A stretch of DNA of 64,000 bases, taken from the NCBI RefSeq assembly GCF_900292015.1, contig NZ_LR130759.1, forward strand, positions 1,674,001 to 1,738,000, in the 5' to 3' direction. The DNA comes from Mycobacterium basiliense (GTDB lineage: Bacteria > Actinomycetota > Actinomycetes > Mycobacteriales > Mycobacteriaceae). Position 1 is the stretch's first letter, and each line of letters begins with the position of its first letter. This document shows, piece by piece, positions 10,122 through 20,000 of the stretch. Below the pieces are notes generated by a model. That model ran no database searches, was not told the DNA's origin, and saw only the letters and a program-made list of their open reading frames with translations. The translations under genes were made by a program, and so were the position numbers.

Positions 10122-10973
10122 ATGAGCAACGCTTCGGTACTCATTCCAAGTGACAAACCGCGCGATCCGACGAGGGCCACCAGCGGACCGCACTATTCGT
10201 TATTGCTCTCCACCGATCCCGGCCTGATCGAGGCGGCGCAGCGGCTCCGGTACGACGTGTTCACCAACACCCCGGGCTTCGCGCTGCCGACAACTGGCGA
10301 GGCCTGCCGCGACGTGGACCCGTTCGACGAATACTGCGACCACCTGCTGGTCCGCGACGACGACACCGAGGAACTGGTCGGCTGCTACCGGATGCTGCCG
10401 CCGGCGGGGGCCATCGCCGCCGGCGGGCTCTATACCGCGACGGAGTTCGACGTGCGGGCGTTGGATCCGCTGCGACCGTCGTTGGTGGAGATGGGCCGTG
10501 CCGTGGTCCGCGAAGGTCACCGCAATGGTGGGGTGGTGTTGCTGATGTGGGCGGGCATCCTGGCCTACCTGGACCGCTACGGCTACGACTATGTGACCGG
10601 CTGTGTGTCGGTGCCGATCTGTGGCGAGTCAGATCCACCGGGAAGCCAGATCCGCGGCGTGCGCGACTTCGTGCGCACTCGCCACATGGCGCCCTACCGG
10701 GTGCGCCCGTACCGGCCGGTGCGGGTGGACGGGCGATCCCTCGAGGACATCCCACCGCCGTCCCGCCCCGCGGTTCCGCCGCTGATGCGCGGCTACCTGC
10801 GGTTGGGTGCGCGCGTGTGCGGTGAGCCCGCCCATGACCCCGACTTCGGCGTGGGCGACTTTTGTGTGCTGCTGGACAAGCGTGACGCCGATACCCGGTA
10901 TCTGCGCCGACTGCGGTCGGTGTCGGCGGCTTCGACGATGAGCCCGGACATGGCGGGTGGCGAGATCCGGTGA
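10122..10973 (+). CDS. OlsB-type N-acyltransferase (Rv3027c-like)
   Basis: The 283-residue protein belongs to the GNAT-like family that includes ornithine N-acyltransferase OlsB and hemolysin-type acyltransferases. LRYDVFTNTPGFALP and the Asp-rich DVDPFDEYCDHLLVRD are the family's conserved N-terminal block. LVEMGRAVVREGHRNGGVV is the acyl-donor binding region. It overlaps the next gene, a PlsC-type acyltransferase, by GTGA, the same pairing as olsB-olsA of ornithine-lipid synthesis. Lipid acylation is therefore likely; the actual acceptor is unknown. The start is ATG at 10122. Confidence 0.8.
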   Translation: MSNASVLIPSDKPRDPTRATSGPHYSLLLSTDPGLIEAAQRLRYDVFTNTPGFALPTTGEACRDVDPFDEYCDHLLVRDDDTEELVGCYRMLPPAGAIAAGGLYTATEFDVRALDPLRPSLVEMGRAVVREGHRNGGVVLLMWAGILAYLDRYGYDYVTGCVSVPICGESDPPGSQIRGVRDFVRTRHMAPYRVRPYRPVRVDGRSLEDIPPPSRPAVPPLMRGYLRLGARVCGEPAHDPDFGVGDFCVLLDKRDADTRYLRRLRSVSAASTMSPDMAGGEIR

Positions 10974-11917
10974 ACAGCCCGATGCGCGCACCCGAGCACT
11001 CCTGGCTGCCGCGCACATCATGCAGCGTCGGCTGCGTGGGTGTCGGCGACGCTGGGCAGTTGCGGGGGCCGAGGGTGGTGCCGCGGGTGGCGCTGCGCGT
11101 CATGTTGGCCCTGCTGTTGGCGCCCGGGGTGCCACTGCTGGTCATGCCATTGCCGGGCCGGACGCGGGCACAGCGGATCTACTGCCGGTTGGTGCTGCGC
11201 TGTTTCGGGGTCCGGATCGCGATATCGGGCAGTCCGATTCGCAACCTGCGGGGCGTGCTGGTGGTGAGCAGCCACATGTCCTGGTTGGACGTCTTCGCGA
11301 TCGGTTCGGTATTGCCGGGATCTTTCGTCGCCCGAGCCGACATGTTCACCGGGGGCGTGGTCGGGATGGTGGCCCGCATCCTGCGGATCATCCCGATCGA
11401 GCGGGCGAGCCTGCGGCGGTTGCCGGCTGTGGTGGACACCGTCGCGCGCCGGCTGCGCGCCGGTCAGACGGTGGTGGCCTTCCCTGAGGGCACCACGTGG
11501 TGCGGTCTGGCCCACGACGATGCAGGTCTTGGGCGGCCTCGAGGCAGGGGCTCCGCCGGCGGTGCGGCGGCCGGCGCCAGCCCCGGGCAGCACTTGGGGC
11601 CCGGGCCCTTTTATCCGGCGATGTTTCAGGCGGCGATCGATGCCGGCCGGCCCGTGCAGCCGCTGCGATTGACCTATCACCACGTCGACGGCAGCGTATC
11701 GACGGCTCCCGCCTACGTCGGCGACGATACGTTGTGGCGGTCGATCCGCCGGTTGCTCCGCGTGCGCCGTACCATCGCGCGGGTCCACGTCGAATCGTTG
11801 CAGCTGCCCGGTACCGATCGGCGAACCCTGGCCGGCCGCTGTCAAACCGCCGTGCAGGCGGGCTCCCCGGCGGACCGCACGCCGCACCGGGGTCACGGTT
11901 ACCCGGTGGCGGTCTAG
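10970..11917 (+). CDS. PlsC/AGPAT-type 1-acyl-glycerophosphate acyltransferase (Rv3026c-like)
   Basis: This enzyme would acylate a lyso-lipid (lysophosphatidate or lyso-ornithine lipid) at the membrane. The 315-residue protein has a hydrophobic segment near residues 43-60 and the catalytic HX4D box HMSWLD (His102-Asp107). The glycerol-phosphate binding motif FPEGTT lies at 171-176. It starts at GTG 10970, overlapping the TGA of the OlsB-like gene (GTGA), so the two are coupled and probably act in sequence. The segment after FPEGTT is rich in Gly/Ala (about residues 183-206) and looks like a low-complexity insertion. Confidence 0.85.
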   Translation: MNSPMRAPEHSWLPRTSCSVGCVGVGDAGQLRGPRVVPRVALRVMLALLLAPGVPLLVMPLPGRTRAQRIYCRLVLRCFGVRIAISGSPIRNLRGVLVVSSHMSWLDVFAIGSVLPGSFVARADMFTGGVVGMVARILRIIPIERASLRRLPAVVDTVARRLRAGQTVVAFPEGTTWCGLAHDDAGLGRPRGRGSAGGAAAGASPGQHLGPGPFYPAMFQAAIDAGRPVQPLRLTYHHVDGSVSTAPAYVGDDTLWRSIRRLLRVRRTIARVHVESLQLPGTDRRTLAGRCQTAVQAGSPADRTPHRGHGYPVAV

Positions 11918-12031
11918 GCGCCCAGGGGTCCGCGACCCGGATGCCGCCGACCCCGGGCAACAACTCGTCGGCCGGACCGGCCCTGCTTGCAAGTTTGGGG
12001 TCGCTGAGCTGGCCGGTATCCTTGGCGGGTC

Positions 12032-13213
12032 ATGGTCTACCTCGATCACGCCGCCACCACCCCGACGCACCCCGCCGCCGTCGAGGCGATGATGGCCGTG
12101 CTCGGCACGGTCGGCAACGCGTCGTCGCTGCACACCAGCGGCAGAACGGCGCGCCGCCGAATCGAGGAATCCCGTGAGCTGATCGCGGACAAATTGGGCG
12201 CGCGTCCATCAGAGGTGCTCTTCACCGCGGGCGGCACCGAGAGCGACAATCTGGCTGTAAAAGGAATCTACTGGGCCCGCCGTGACGCGGAGCCAGGCCG
12301 CCGGCGCATCGTCACCACCGCGGTGGAGCACCATGCCGTGTTGGATTCGGTCAATTGGCTCGTCGAACACGAAGGTGCCCAGGTCACTTGGCTGCCCACC
12401 GCTGCTGACGGCTCGGTGTCGGCCGCCGCGCTGCGCGAAGCGCTGCAGAGCCATGACGACGTCGCGCTGGTGTCGGTGATGTGGGCCAACAACGAGGTCG
12501 GCACCATCATGCCGATCTCCGAACTCTCCGCCGTCGCCACCGAGTTCGGCGTCCCGATGCACAGTGACGCCATTCAGGCAGTCGGACAGTTGCCGGTCGA
12601 CTTCGGCGCCAGCGAGCTGGCGGCGATCAGTGTGGCCGCGCACAAGTTCGGCGGTCCGCCAGGCGTGGGTGCGTTGGTGCTAGGGCGTGACGCCAGCTGT
12701 GTGCCGCTACTGCACGGAGGCGGTCAGGAGCGCGATATTCGCTCCGGCACCCCCGATGTTGCCAGCGCGGTCGGAATGGCGACAGCGGTACAGATCGCGG
12801 TCGATGGGCTGGAAGTCAACACCGCTCGGCTGCGAGTGATGCGGGACCGTCTGGTTGACGGTGTGCTCACCGAGATCGACGACGTTCGTCTCAACGGTGC
12901 CCGCGGCCCGTTGCGGCTTGCGGGCAACGCGCACTTCACCTTCCGCGGCTGCGAAGGGGATGCGTTGTTGATGCTGTTGGATGCCAACGGGATCGAATGC
13001 TCTACCGGTTCGGCCTGCACCGCAGGCGTGGCCCAGCCGTCGCATGTGTTGACCGCGATGGGCGCCGACCCAGCCAGCGCTCGCGGATCGCTGCGTCTTT
13101 CCCTGGGGCACAGCACTGTTGAGGCCGATATCGACTCGGCTCTGCAAGTGCTGCCCAACGCGGTCGCGCGTGCCCGACGGGCCGCCCTGGCCGCCATGGG
13201 GGCACCCGGATGA
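12032..13213 (+). CDS. iscS: Cysteine desulfurase
   Basis: This PLP enzyme removes sulfur from cysteine as a persulfide for Fe-S cluster assembly and tRNA thiolation. In the 393-residue protein Lys205 in [11 protein letters not shown] binds PLP. The catalytic Cys329 lies in the loop STGSACTAG, and His101 sits in [10 protein letters not shown]. The start is ATG at 12032 ([14 protein letters not shown]). It overlaps mnmA by ATGA, which fits sulfur delivery to the tRNA thiolase. The order iscS-mnmA-ligA is as in M. tuberculosis Rv3025c-Rv3024c-Rv3014c. Confidence 0.96.
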   Translation: MVYLDHAATTPTHPAAVEAMMAVLGTVGNASSLHTSGRTARRRIEESRELIADKLGARPSEVLFTAGGTESDNLAVKGIYWARRDAEPGRRRIVTTAVEHHAVLDSVNWLVEHEGAQVTWLPTAADGSVSAAALREALQSHDDVALVSVMWANNEVGTIMPISELSAVATEFGVPMHSDAIQAVGQLPVDFGASELAAISVAAHKFGGPPGVGALVLGRDASCVPLLHGGGQERDIRSGTPDVASAVGMATAVQIAVDGLEVNTARLRVMRDRLVDGVLTEIDDVRLNGARGPLRLAGNAHFTFRGCEGDALLMLLDANGIECSTGSACTAGVAQPSHVLTAMGADPASARGSLRLSLGHSTVEADIDSALQVLPNAVARARRAALAAMGAPG

Positions 13214-14304
13214 GAGTTCTCGCCGCGATGAGTGGCGGCGTCGACTCGTCGGTGGCCGCCGCCCGCATGGTTGACGCCGGGCACGACGTGGTCGGTGTGC
13301 ACCTGGCGCTGTCGAAGGCGCCCGGTACGTTGCGCACCGGCTCACGGGGGTGCTGCTCCAAAGAAGACGCGGGCGACGCGCGTCGCGTCGCGGACGTGCT
13401 CGGAATTCCGTTTTATGTGTGGGATTTCGCCGAAAAATTCAACGAGGACGTGATCGACGACTTTGTGTCCTCATACGCCCGCGGGGAAACCCCCAACCCC
13501 TGTGTGCGATGCAACCAGCGGATCAAATTCTCGGCATTGTCGGCCAAAGCGCTAGCCTTGGGCTTTGACGCGGTGGCAACCGGTCACTATGCCCGGCTAG
13601 CCGATGGCCGTCTGCGGCGCGCCGTCGACCACGACAAGGACCAGTCGTATGTGCTGGCCGTGCTAACCGCCGAGCAACTGCGCCACGCGGTGTTCCCGAT
13701 CGGAGACACGCCCAAGCCGCTGATCCGGGCCGAGGCGGCCCGTCGTGGCCTGGCGGTGGCCACCAAGCCGGACAGCCACGACATCTGCTTCATACCTTCG
13801 GGAAACACCCAGGCGTTTCTCGGTGAGCGCATCGGCGTTCGTCGGGGGAGCGTGGTCGATGCGGACGGCGCGATCCTGGCCACCCACGACGGCGTGCACG
13901 GTTTCACCATCGGCCAGCGCAAGGGCCTAGGTATTCCCGGGCCCGGCCCGGATGGTCGCCCGCGCTACGTCACGGCCATCGATGCGGACACCGGGACGGT
14001 TCGCGTCGGTGGTGCCGCCGATCTTGACGTGCGCGCATTGTCCGGACGATCACCCGTCTTCACTTCGGGAGTGGCACCTTCGGCTCGGATCGAATGCGCC
14101 GTCCAGGTACGTGCGCACGGCGAAATCGCTAGCGCGGTAGCGGAATTGGTTGGTGAGGAGCTTTTAGTACAGTTGCATGCCCCGCTGCGCGGTGTGGCCC
14201 GTGGTCAGACCCTGGTGATGTACCGCCCGGATCCGGCCGGTGACGAGGTATTAGGCAGCGCCACCATCGCCAGCGCGTCGGCCCGCTCGCCCGCGGTGCC
14301 CTAG
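13210..14304 (+). CDS. mnmA: tRNA-specific 2-thiouridylase MnmA
   Basis: It thiolates U34 of the Lys/Glu/Gln tRNAs using persulfide sulfur from IscS. In the 364-residue protein the PP-loop SGGVDSS lies at 8-14. The catalytic cysteines are Cys98 (TPNPCVRC) and Cys193 ([11 protein letters not shown]). C-terminal beta-barrels follow the [10 protein letters not shown] segment. It is translationally coupled to iscS (ATGA at 13210-13213). The stop codon shares the palindrome CTAG with the convergent lpqA gene. It is also known as trmU. Confidence 0.95.
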   Translation: MRVLAAMSGGVDSSVAAARMVDAGHDVVGVHLALSKAPGTLRTGSRGCCSKEDAGDARRVADVLGIPFYVWDFAEKFNEDVIDDFVSSYARGETPNPCVRCNQRIKFSALSAKALALGFDAVATGHYARLADGRLRRAVDHDKDQSYVLAVLTAEQLRHAVFPIGDTPKPLIRAEAARRGLAVATKPDSHDICFIPSGNTQAFLGERIGVRRGSVVDADGAILATHDGVHGFTIGQRKGLGIPGPGPDGRPRYVTAIDADTGTVRVGGAADLDVRALSGRSPVFTSGVAPSARIECAVQVRAHGEIASAVAELVGEELLVQLHAPLRGVARGQTLVMYRPDPAGDEVLGSATIASASARSPAVP

Positions 14305-14930
14305 CCCGGCACGTTGGCGGCGATATTCGTCAAGACGATGTCGGAGACCGATTCCGGAAACCCGCAGAAGGTGACTTCTAGCAGGGCGACCGAAACCACC
14401 CGGTAGTCGCGACCGCAGTCACCGGGCCGGATTTGTAGCGAATCGTCGTCGGCCTGCCAGGTGTCGATGAACAGCCAGCCGGTTGAGGTGTCTGCGCAAC
14501 TGTCCACCGTGGCCACCAGGGCGTCAAAGGCGCGCCGGGCGGTCTCGGCGTCCCGATAGACCGCGGCGGCCTCGGAGATCAGGCTGCGATCCGGAGGATC
14601 CTGGAAGGTGGTCTTGTGAAACGCCTCGATATCCGGACCGAAGGTTGCAGTTTCGGCAAAGACGAACCGGCATGGGTGCGGTGCGGTCTCGGCGAGGTCG
14701 TCGATGTCGACCGGATAGCTACCGTCCATGGCGGGCACGATGGTCAGGTTCTCGCCGGCACCGGTGATCGCGCGCATGCGCGACTGATCCAACAGCAGCG
14801 AGTTGGCGTCGAGCATGCCGAGGGGGGAACGTCCGAACGCGGGTAGCGCTTCGCCATCCACCACTCGCGTACACCCCGCTGTCAGCAGCATCGCGCAACA
14901 CACCAGCAGTCGCCGGATCCGCATCGCCAT
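14301..14930 (-). CDS. lpqA: Lipoprotein with PknH-like sensor domain (LpqA-like)
   Basis: This is a predicted secreted lipoprotein of 209 residues. It has a basic N-terminus, a hydrophobic core and the lipobox LTAG-C with Cys20 as the lipidated residue. The mature part resembles the extracellular PknH sensor domain, shown by an early block ([19 protein letters not shown]) and paired cysteines in DSCAD and GDCGRDYRV. The function is unknown. Its stop overlaps the mnmA stop through a shared CTAG, tail to tail. In M. tuberculosis an esx/PPE/IS1081 cluster separates these genes; here it is absent. Confidence 0.8.
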   Translation of the reverse strand: MAMRIRRLLVCCAMLLTAGCTRVVDGEALPAFGRSPLGMLDANSLLLDQSRMRAITGAGENLTIVPAMDGSYPVDIDDLAETAPHPCRFVFAETATFGPDIEAFHKTTFQDPPDRSLISEAAAVYRDAETARRAFDALVATVDSCADTSTGWLFIDTWQADDDSLQIRPGDCGRDYRVVSVALLEVTFCGFPESVSDIVLTNIAANVPG

Positions 14931-15025
14931 CTGTCACCCTTCTGTGGTTGCAACCTACCCCCGCAGCCCACCTGGAAACACCCCTGGTGAAGCAGTCCCG
15001 ATGTGATGTCCAATACGGTTGGCGG

Positions 15026-16072
15026 GTGAGTGTTTTCGCGCCACCTGTCGCTTCGCCATTTGTCTCGCCATTCGTCAATGCCACCGGCATAGGATCCTGG
15101 CCCGGCACCGCAGCGCGGTCGGCCGCCGAGATCGTTGTCGGCGAGCTTGCGGACGCCGTGGCGCATCTTGTCGAGCTGCCCGCCCGAGGCGTGGGGGCCG
15201 ACATGATCGGGCGGACCGGCGCACTGCTGATCGATCTGGCCGTTGACACGGTGCCGCGCGGCTACCGGGTGGTCTCCCGGCCCGGCGCGGTGACCCGCCG
15301 AGCCGTCAGCATGCTCAACGAGGACATGGATGCCCTGGAAGAGGCATGGGAGAAGGCAGGTCTTCGTGGTGGGGGGCGGCTGGTCAAAGTACAGGCATGC
15401 GGGCCAATCACGCTGGCGGCTGGCTTGGAGCTGGCCAATGGCCACCGGGCAATCACCGACCTCGGTGCCGTGCGTGACCTGGCCGCCTCGTTGGCCGAAG
15501 GTGTCGCCGTTCACCGCGCGGCCCTGGCCCGGCGGCTCGATACACCGGTGGTGGTGCAGTTCGACGAGCCCTTGCTGCCGGATGCGTTGGGTGGACGGTT
15601 GACCGGGGTGAGCGCGCTGAGCCCGGTCGCCGCCCTGGACGAGGCGGTGGCCGGTGCGTTGCTTGAGACCTGCGTCGAGAGGGCCGGCGCCGACGTGCTG
15701 CTGCATAGCTGCGCGGCGGAGTTGCCATGGGATCTGTTGCGACGCAGCGGCATGAGAGCAGTCGCGGTGGATGCCCACACGCTGCGCGCCGCGGATTTGG
15801 ACCAGATGGCGGCGTTCGTCGACTCCGGCCGCGGCATTGGGCTCGGGGTCGTCCCGGCCAGCGCGCCGGAGCGGCAGCCGTCGGCCGAAGAGATCGCTGC
15901 CGACGTGGTGGCGGTGACCGATCGCCTTGGCTTTTCCCGAGGGCAGCTGGTGGACCGCATCTGGGTGACACCGGTATGCGGGCTGGCATCCGCGACGCCG
16001 CGCTGGGCGCGGGGCGCAATCGGGCTGGCTTGCAAAGCCGCAAAGCTGCTCGCCGAAGACCCGGACCGCTGA
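15026..16072 (+). CDS. MetE C-terminal-domain-like protein (Rv3015c-like)
   Basis: The protein is similar to the catalytic (C-terminal) half of cobalamin-independent methionine synthase, about 348 residues. ATGIGSWPGT is the typical opening of short MetE-like proteins. Candidate zinc ligands sit in LLHSCAAELPWD and WVTPVCGLASAT. The start is GTG 15026, with the frame open 78 bp upstream; it matches the conserved MSVFAPPVA start. SPFVSPFV is a small in-frame duplication near the N-terminus. Whether it makes methionine is unknown because the N-terminal MetE half is missing. It lies just upstream of ligA. Confidence 0.82.
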   Translation: MSVFAPPVASPFVSPFVNATGIGSWPGTAARSAAEIVVGELADAVAHLVELPARGVGADMIGRTGALLIDLAVDTVPRGYRVVSRPGAVTRRAVSMLNEDMDALEEAWEKAGLRGGGRLVKVQACGPITLAAGLELANGHRAITDLGAVRDLAASLAEGVAVHRAALARRLDTPVVVQFDEPLLPDALGGRLTGVSALSPVAALDEAVAGALLETCVERAGADVLLHSCAAELPWDLLRRSGMRAVAVDAHTLRAADLDQMAAFVDSGRGIGLGVVPASAPERQPSAEEIAADVVAVTDRLGFSRGQLVDRIWVTPVCGLASATPRWARGAIGLACKAAKLLAEDPDR

Positions 16073-16156
16073 AATGCGCACAGATTACCGCCCCGGTCGT
16101 GTTCGAGCGCAGCGGACAACCCCACGGCAATCTGGACGCTCATGGTGCTCAGCTAG

Positions 16157-18250
<2,094 letters not shown>

Positions 18251-18261
18251 AATAGTAATGA

Positions 18262-18690
18262 ATGCCGTTCTATCAATGCTTCGTCCCGCAAGGATCGCTC
18301 AGCGCTGACACCCGTGCCACGCTGGCCGATGCGATCACCGAAATCCATTGCACCGTCACGGGTGCGCCTCGCGGATTTGTTCACGTCGTGTTTGTCGAAT
18401 ACGACCCGACGGCCTACTTCACCGGGGGTAGACCCAACAGCTGTTCGGTCATCAGTGGGACCATTCGCGCCGGCAGAGATCGCCAGACGCGCGCTCGGCT
18501 GCTTACCGAGCTGTCGCAATCTTGGGTGGCGATCACCGGCGAGGACCCTCGCTCGCTGTTGATCGGCCTCAATGAGGTTGACTCCACGTCGGTGATGGAG
18601 GCCGGGTTGATCATGCCGGCCCCCGGTGAGGAGGCCGAGTGGCTGCAACGCAACCAGCAGGTGCTCGGCAAGCTGCTCGCCAGCCAGTAG
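18262..18690 (+). CDS. Tautomerase-superfamily protein, cis-CaaD-like
   Basis: The protein has 142 residues. After removal of Met1 the N-terminal proline (MPFYQCFVP) is exposed, the hallmark of the tautomerase superfamily. By hand alignment with cis-3-chloroacrylic acid dehalogenase, Pro1, His28, the arginine pair in IRAGRD and the Glu in VMEAG are conserved. The Tyr103 position is a glycine (LLIGLNE). It is thus a member of the cis-CaaD subgroup, but probably not a true dehalogenase; a keto-enol tautomerase or hydratase role is possible. It sits 11 bp after ligA and before a relic of an oxidoreductase gene. I do not recall it at this site in M. tuberculosis. Confidence 0.8.
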   Translation: MPFYQCFVPQGSLSADTRATLADAITEIHCTVTGAPRGFVHVVFVEYDPTAYFTGGRPNSCSVISGTIRAGRDRQTRARLLTELSQSWVAITGEDPRSLLIGLNEVDSTSVMEAGLIMPAPGEEAEWLQRNQQVLGKLLASQ

Positions 18691-18703
18691 GAGAAAGTTG
18701 ACG

Positions 18704-18775
18704 ATGAAAGCAATTGTGGTCGAATGGTATTCGGCCGTCAGGGCGAACTGTGGGCCGGTGGGGCATTACCGGTAG
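18704..18775 (+). pseudogene. Relic of an MDR-type quinone/alcohol oxidoreductase start
   Basis: A 23-codon frame begins MKAIVVEWYS, the typical opening of zinc-type alcohol dehydrogenase/quinone oxidoreductases. It is preceded by a good ribosome site (TAGGAGAAAGTTGACG). It hits a stop after 23 codons and nothing of the enzyme follows. It directly follows the tautomerase gene and looks like the stub of a deleted operon partner. The short length makes this tentative. Confidence 0.4.
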
Positions 18776-18802
18776 CGCCCCGGTGGCCCTATGGTATGCG
18801 CT

Positions 18803-19399
18803 ATGACCCAGACTGCCGACCGGCCCGCGGACGCATCGCCGTGGTCACCCCGCGAGGCCGAGTTGCTTGCGGTGACGCTGCAGCTGTTGCAGGAACACGG
18901 CTATGACCGGTTAACGGTGGACGCGGTGGCCAATACCGCCCGAGCCAGCAAGGCCACGGTGTACCGTCGCTGGCGTTCGAAAGCCGAATTGGTGCTGGCC
19001 GCATTCATCGAAGGGGTACGTCAGGTCGCGGTGCCACCGAATACCGGCACGCTGCGGGGTGATCTAGTCAAGCTTGGCGAAATCATCTGCCAGCAGGCAC
19101 ACCAACAGGCCTCCACCATCCGTGCGGTGCTCGTTGAGGTGTCGCGCCACCCGGCCCTCGGCGACGCCATGCAGCATCAGTTTGTCGATCAACGCAGGGC
19201 CTTGATTCAGCACATTCTGCAACAGGCCGTCGACCGCGGTGAGATCGCTGAGGCGGCCGTTACCGACGAACTCTGGGACCTGTTGCCCGGGTACCTGATC
19301 TTTCGCTCCATCATCCCCAACCGGCCGCCCACCCGTCGTACCGTGCAGCTTCTGGTCGACGACTTCCTCTTGCCGGGGTTGTGCCGATGCAACGGGTAG
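18803..19399 (+). CDS. TetR-family regulator of the mmpS-mmpL pair
   Basis: This is a 198-residue TetR repressor. Its N-terminal helix-turn-helix is YDRLTVDAVANTARASKATVYRRWRSK, described here by its key parts LTVDAVA and SKATVYRRW. The ligand domain is helical. ATG 18803 (MTQTADRP) is preferred to ATG 18791. It lies 155 bp upstream of mmpS, in the same direction, and the gap holds a perfect 8-5-8 palindrome suited to a TetR dimer. It probably represses mmpS-mmpL and responds to a small lipophilic ligand; this is inference from layout. Confidence 0.9.
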   Translation: MTQTADRPADASPWSPREAELLAVTLQLLQEHGYDRLTVDAVANTARASKATVYRRWRSKAELVLAAFIEGVRQVAVPPNTGTLRGDLVKLGEIICQQAHQQASTIRAVLVEVSRHPALGDAMQHQFVDQRRALIQHILQQAVDRGEIAEAAVTDELWDLLPGYLIFRSIIPNRPPTRRTVQLLVDDFLLPGLCRCNG

Positions 19400-19455
19400 G
19401 GATTGCCCGGACCTTTGCCGGAACGGCGGAAAGTGTACGCGCACGTCTCTTGTAT

Positions 19456-19476
19456 AGTACGGTCCGGTACCGTACT
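19456..19476. promoter_or_regulatory. Operator-like palindrome upstream of mmpS
   Basis: AGTACGGT-CCGGT-ACCGTACT is a perfect 8-bp inverted repeat with a 5-bp centre, 78 bp before the mmpS start and 57 bp after the tetR stop. TATAGT (19453-19458), a possible -10 box, overlaps its left arm, the usual layout for repression by steric block. Confidence 0.7.
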
Positions 19477-19553
19477 CTCGTAACAATCGAGCGCACTCCA
19501 AGCAGGGCTGCCACCAGTGCGGCCATCGCGGACGGTCATCGAAAGGCCAATGG

Positions 19554-20000
19554 GTGAAGGAGATTTCGGTATCGACCCTTGTCAAGCGGGGGTGGATGGT
19601 GGTAGTCGCGGTGGCTGTGGTCGCGATCGCGGGATTTGCGATCTATCGCCTGCACGGCATCTTCGGTTCGCGCAACGATGCTTCGGGCGCCGACGGCATT
19701 TCCAATGAGATCGTCCCGTTCAATCCCAAGCACGTGGTTCTGGAGGTCTTCGGCGCACCGGGTGCGGTGGCAACCATCAACTACCTCGATGTGAACGCCC
19801 AGCCGCAGAAAGTCGTCGACGCGCCGCTGCCCTGGTCGTTCACCATCACCACCACGCAACCGGCGGTCGTCGGCAATGTGGTGGCCCAGGGCAACGGCGA
19901 CACCATCGGCTGCCGCATCACTGTCAACGGAGAAGTCAAGGACGAACGCACGGTGAACACGCCGTCGGCCTACACCTTCTGTCTGGACAAGTCCGGATGA
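19554..20000 (+). CDS. MmpS-family membrane accessory protein
   Basis: This is a 148-residue partner of the MmpL transporter. One membrane helix (about residues 13-30, rich in Val/Ala) is followed by a periplasmic beta-sandwich ending [20 protein letters not shown] and YTFCLDKSG, the MmpS C-terminal signature with two cysteines. The start is GTG 19554 behind GAAAGG. Its TGA overlaps the mmpL start (ATGA), as in other mmpS-mmpL pairs. By family the pair resembles MmpS4/S5 with MmpL4/L5. Confidence 0.92.
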   Translation: MKEISVSTLVKRGWMVVVAVAVVAIAGFAIYRLHGIFGSRNDASGADGISNEIVPFNPKHVVLEVFGAPGAVATINYLDVNAQPQKVVDAPLPWSFTITTTQPAVVGNVVAQGNGDTIGCRITVNGEVKDERTVNTPSAYTFCLDKSG

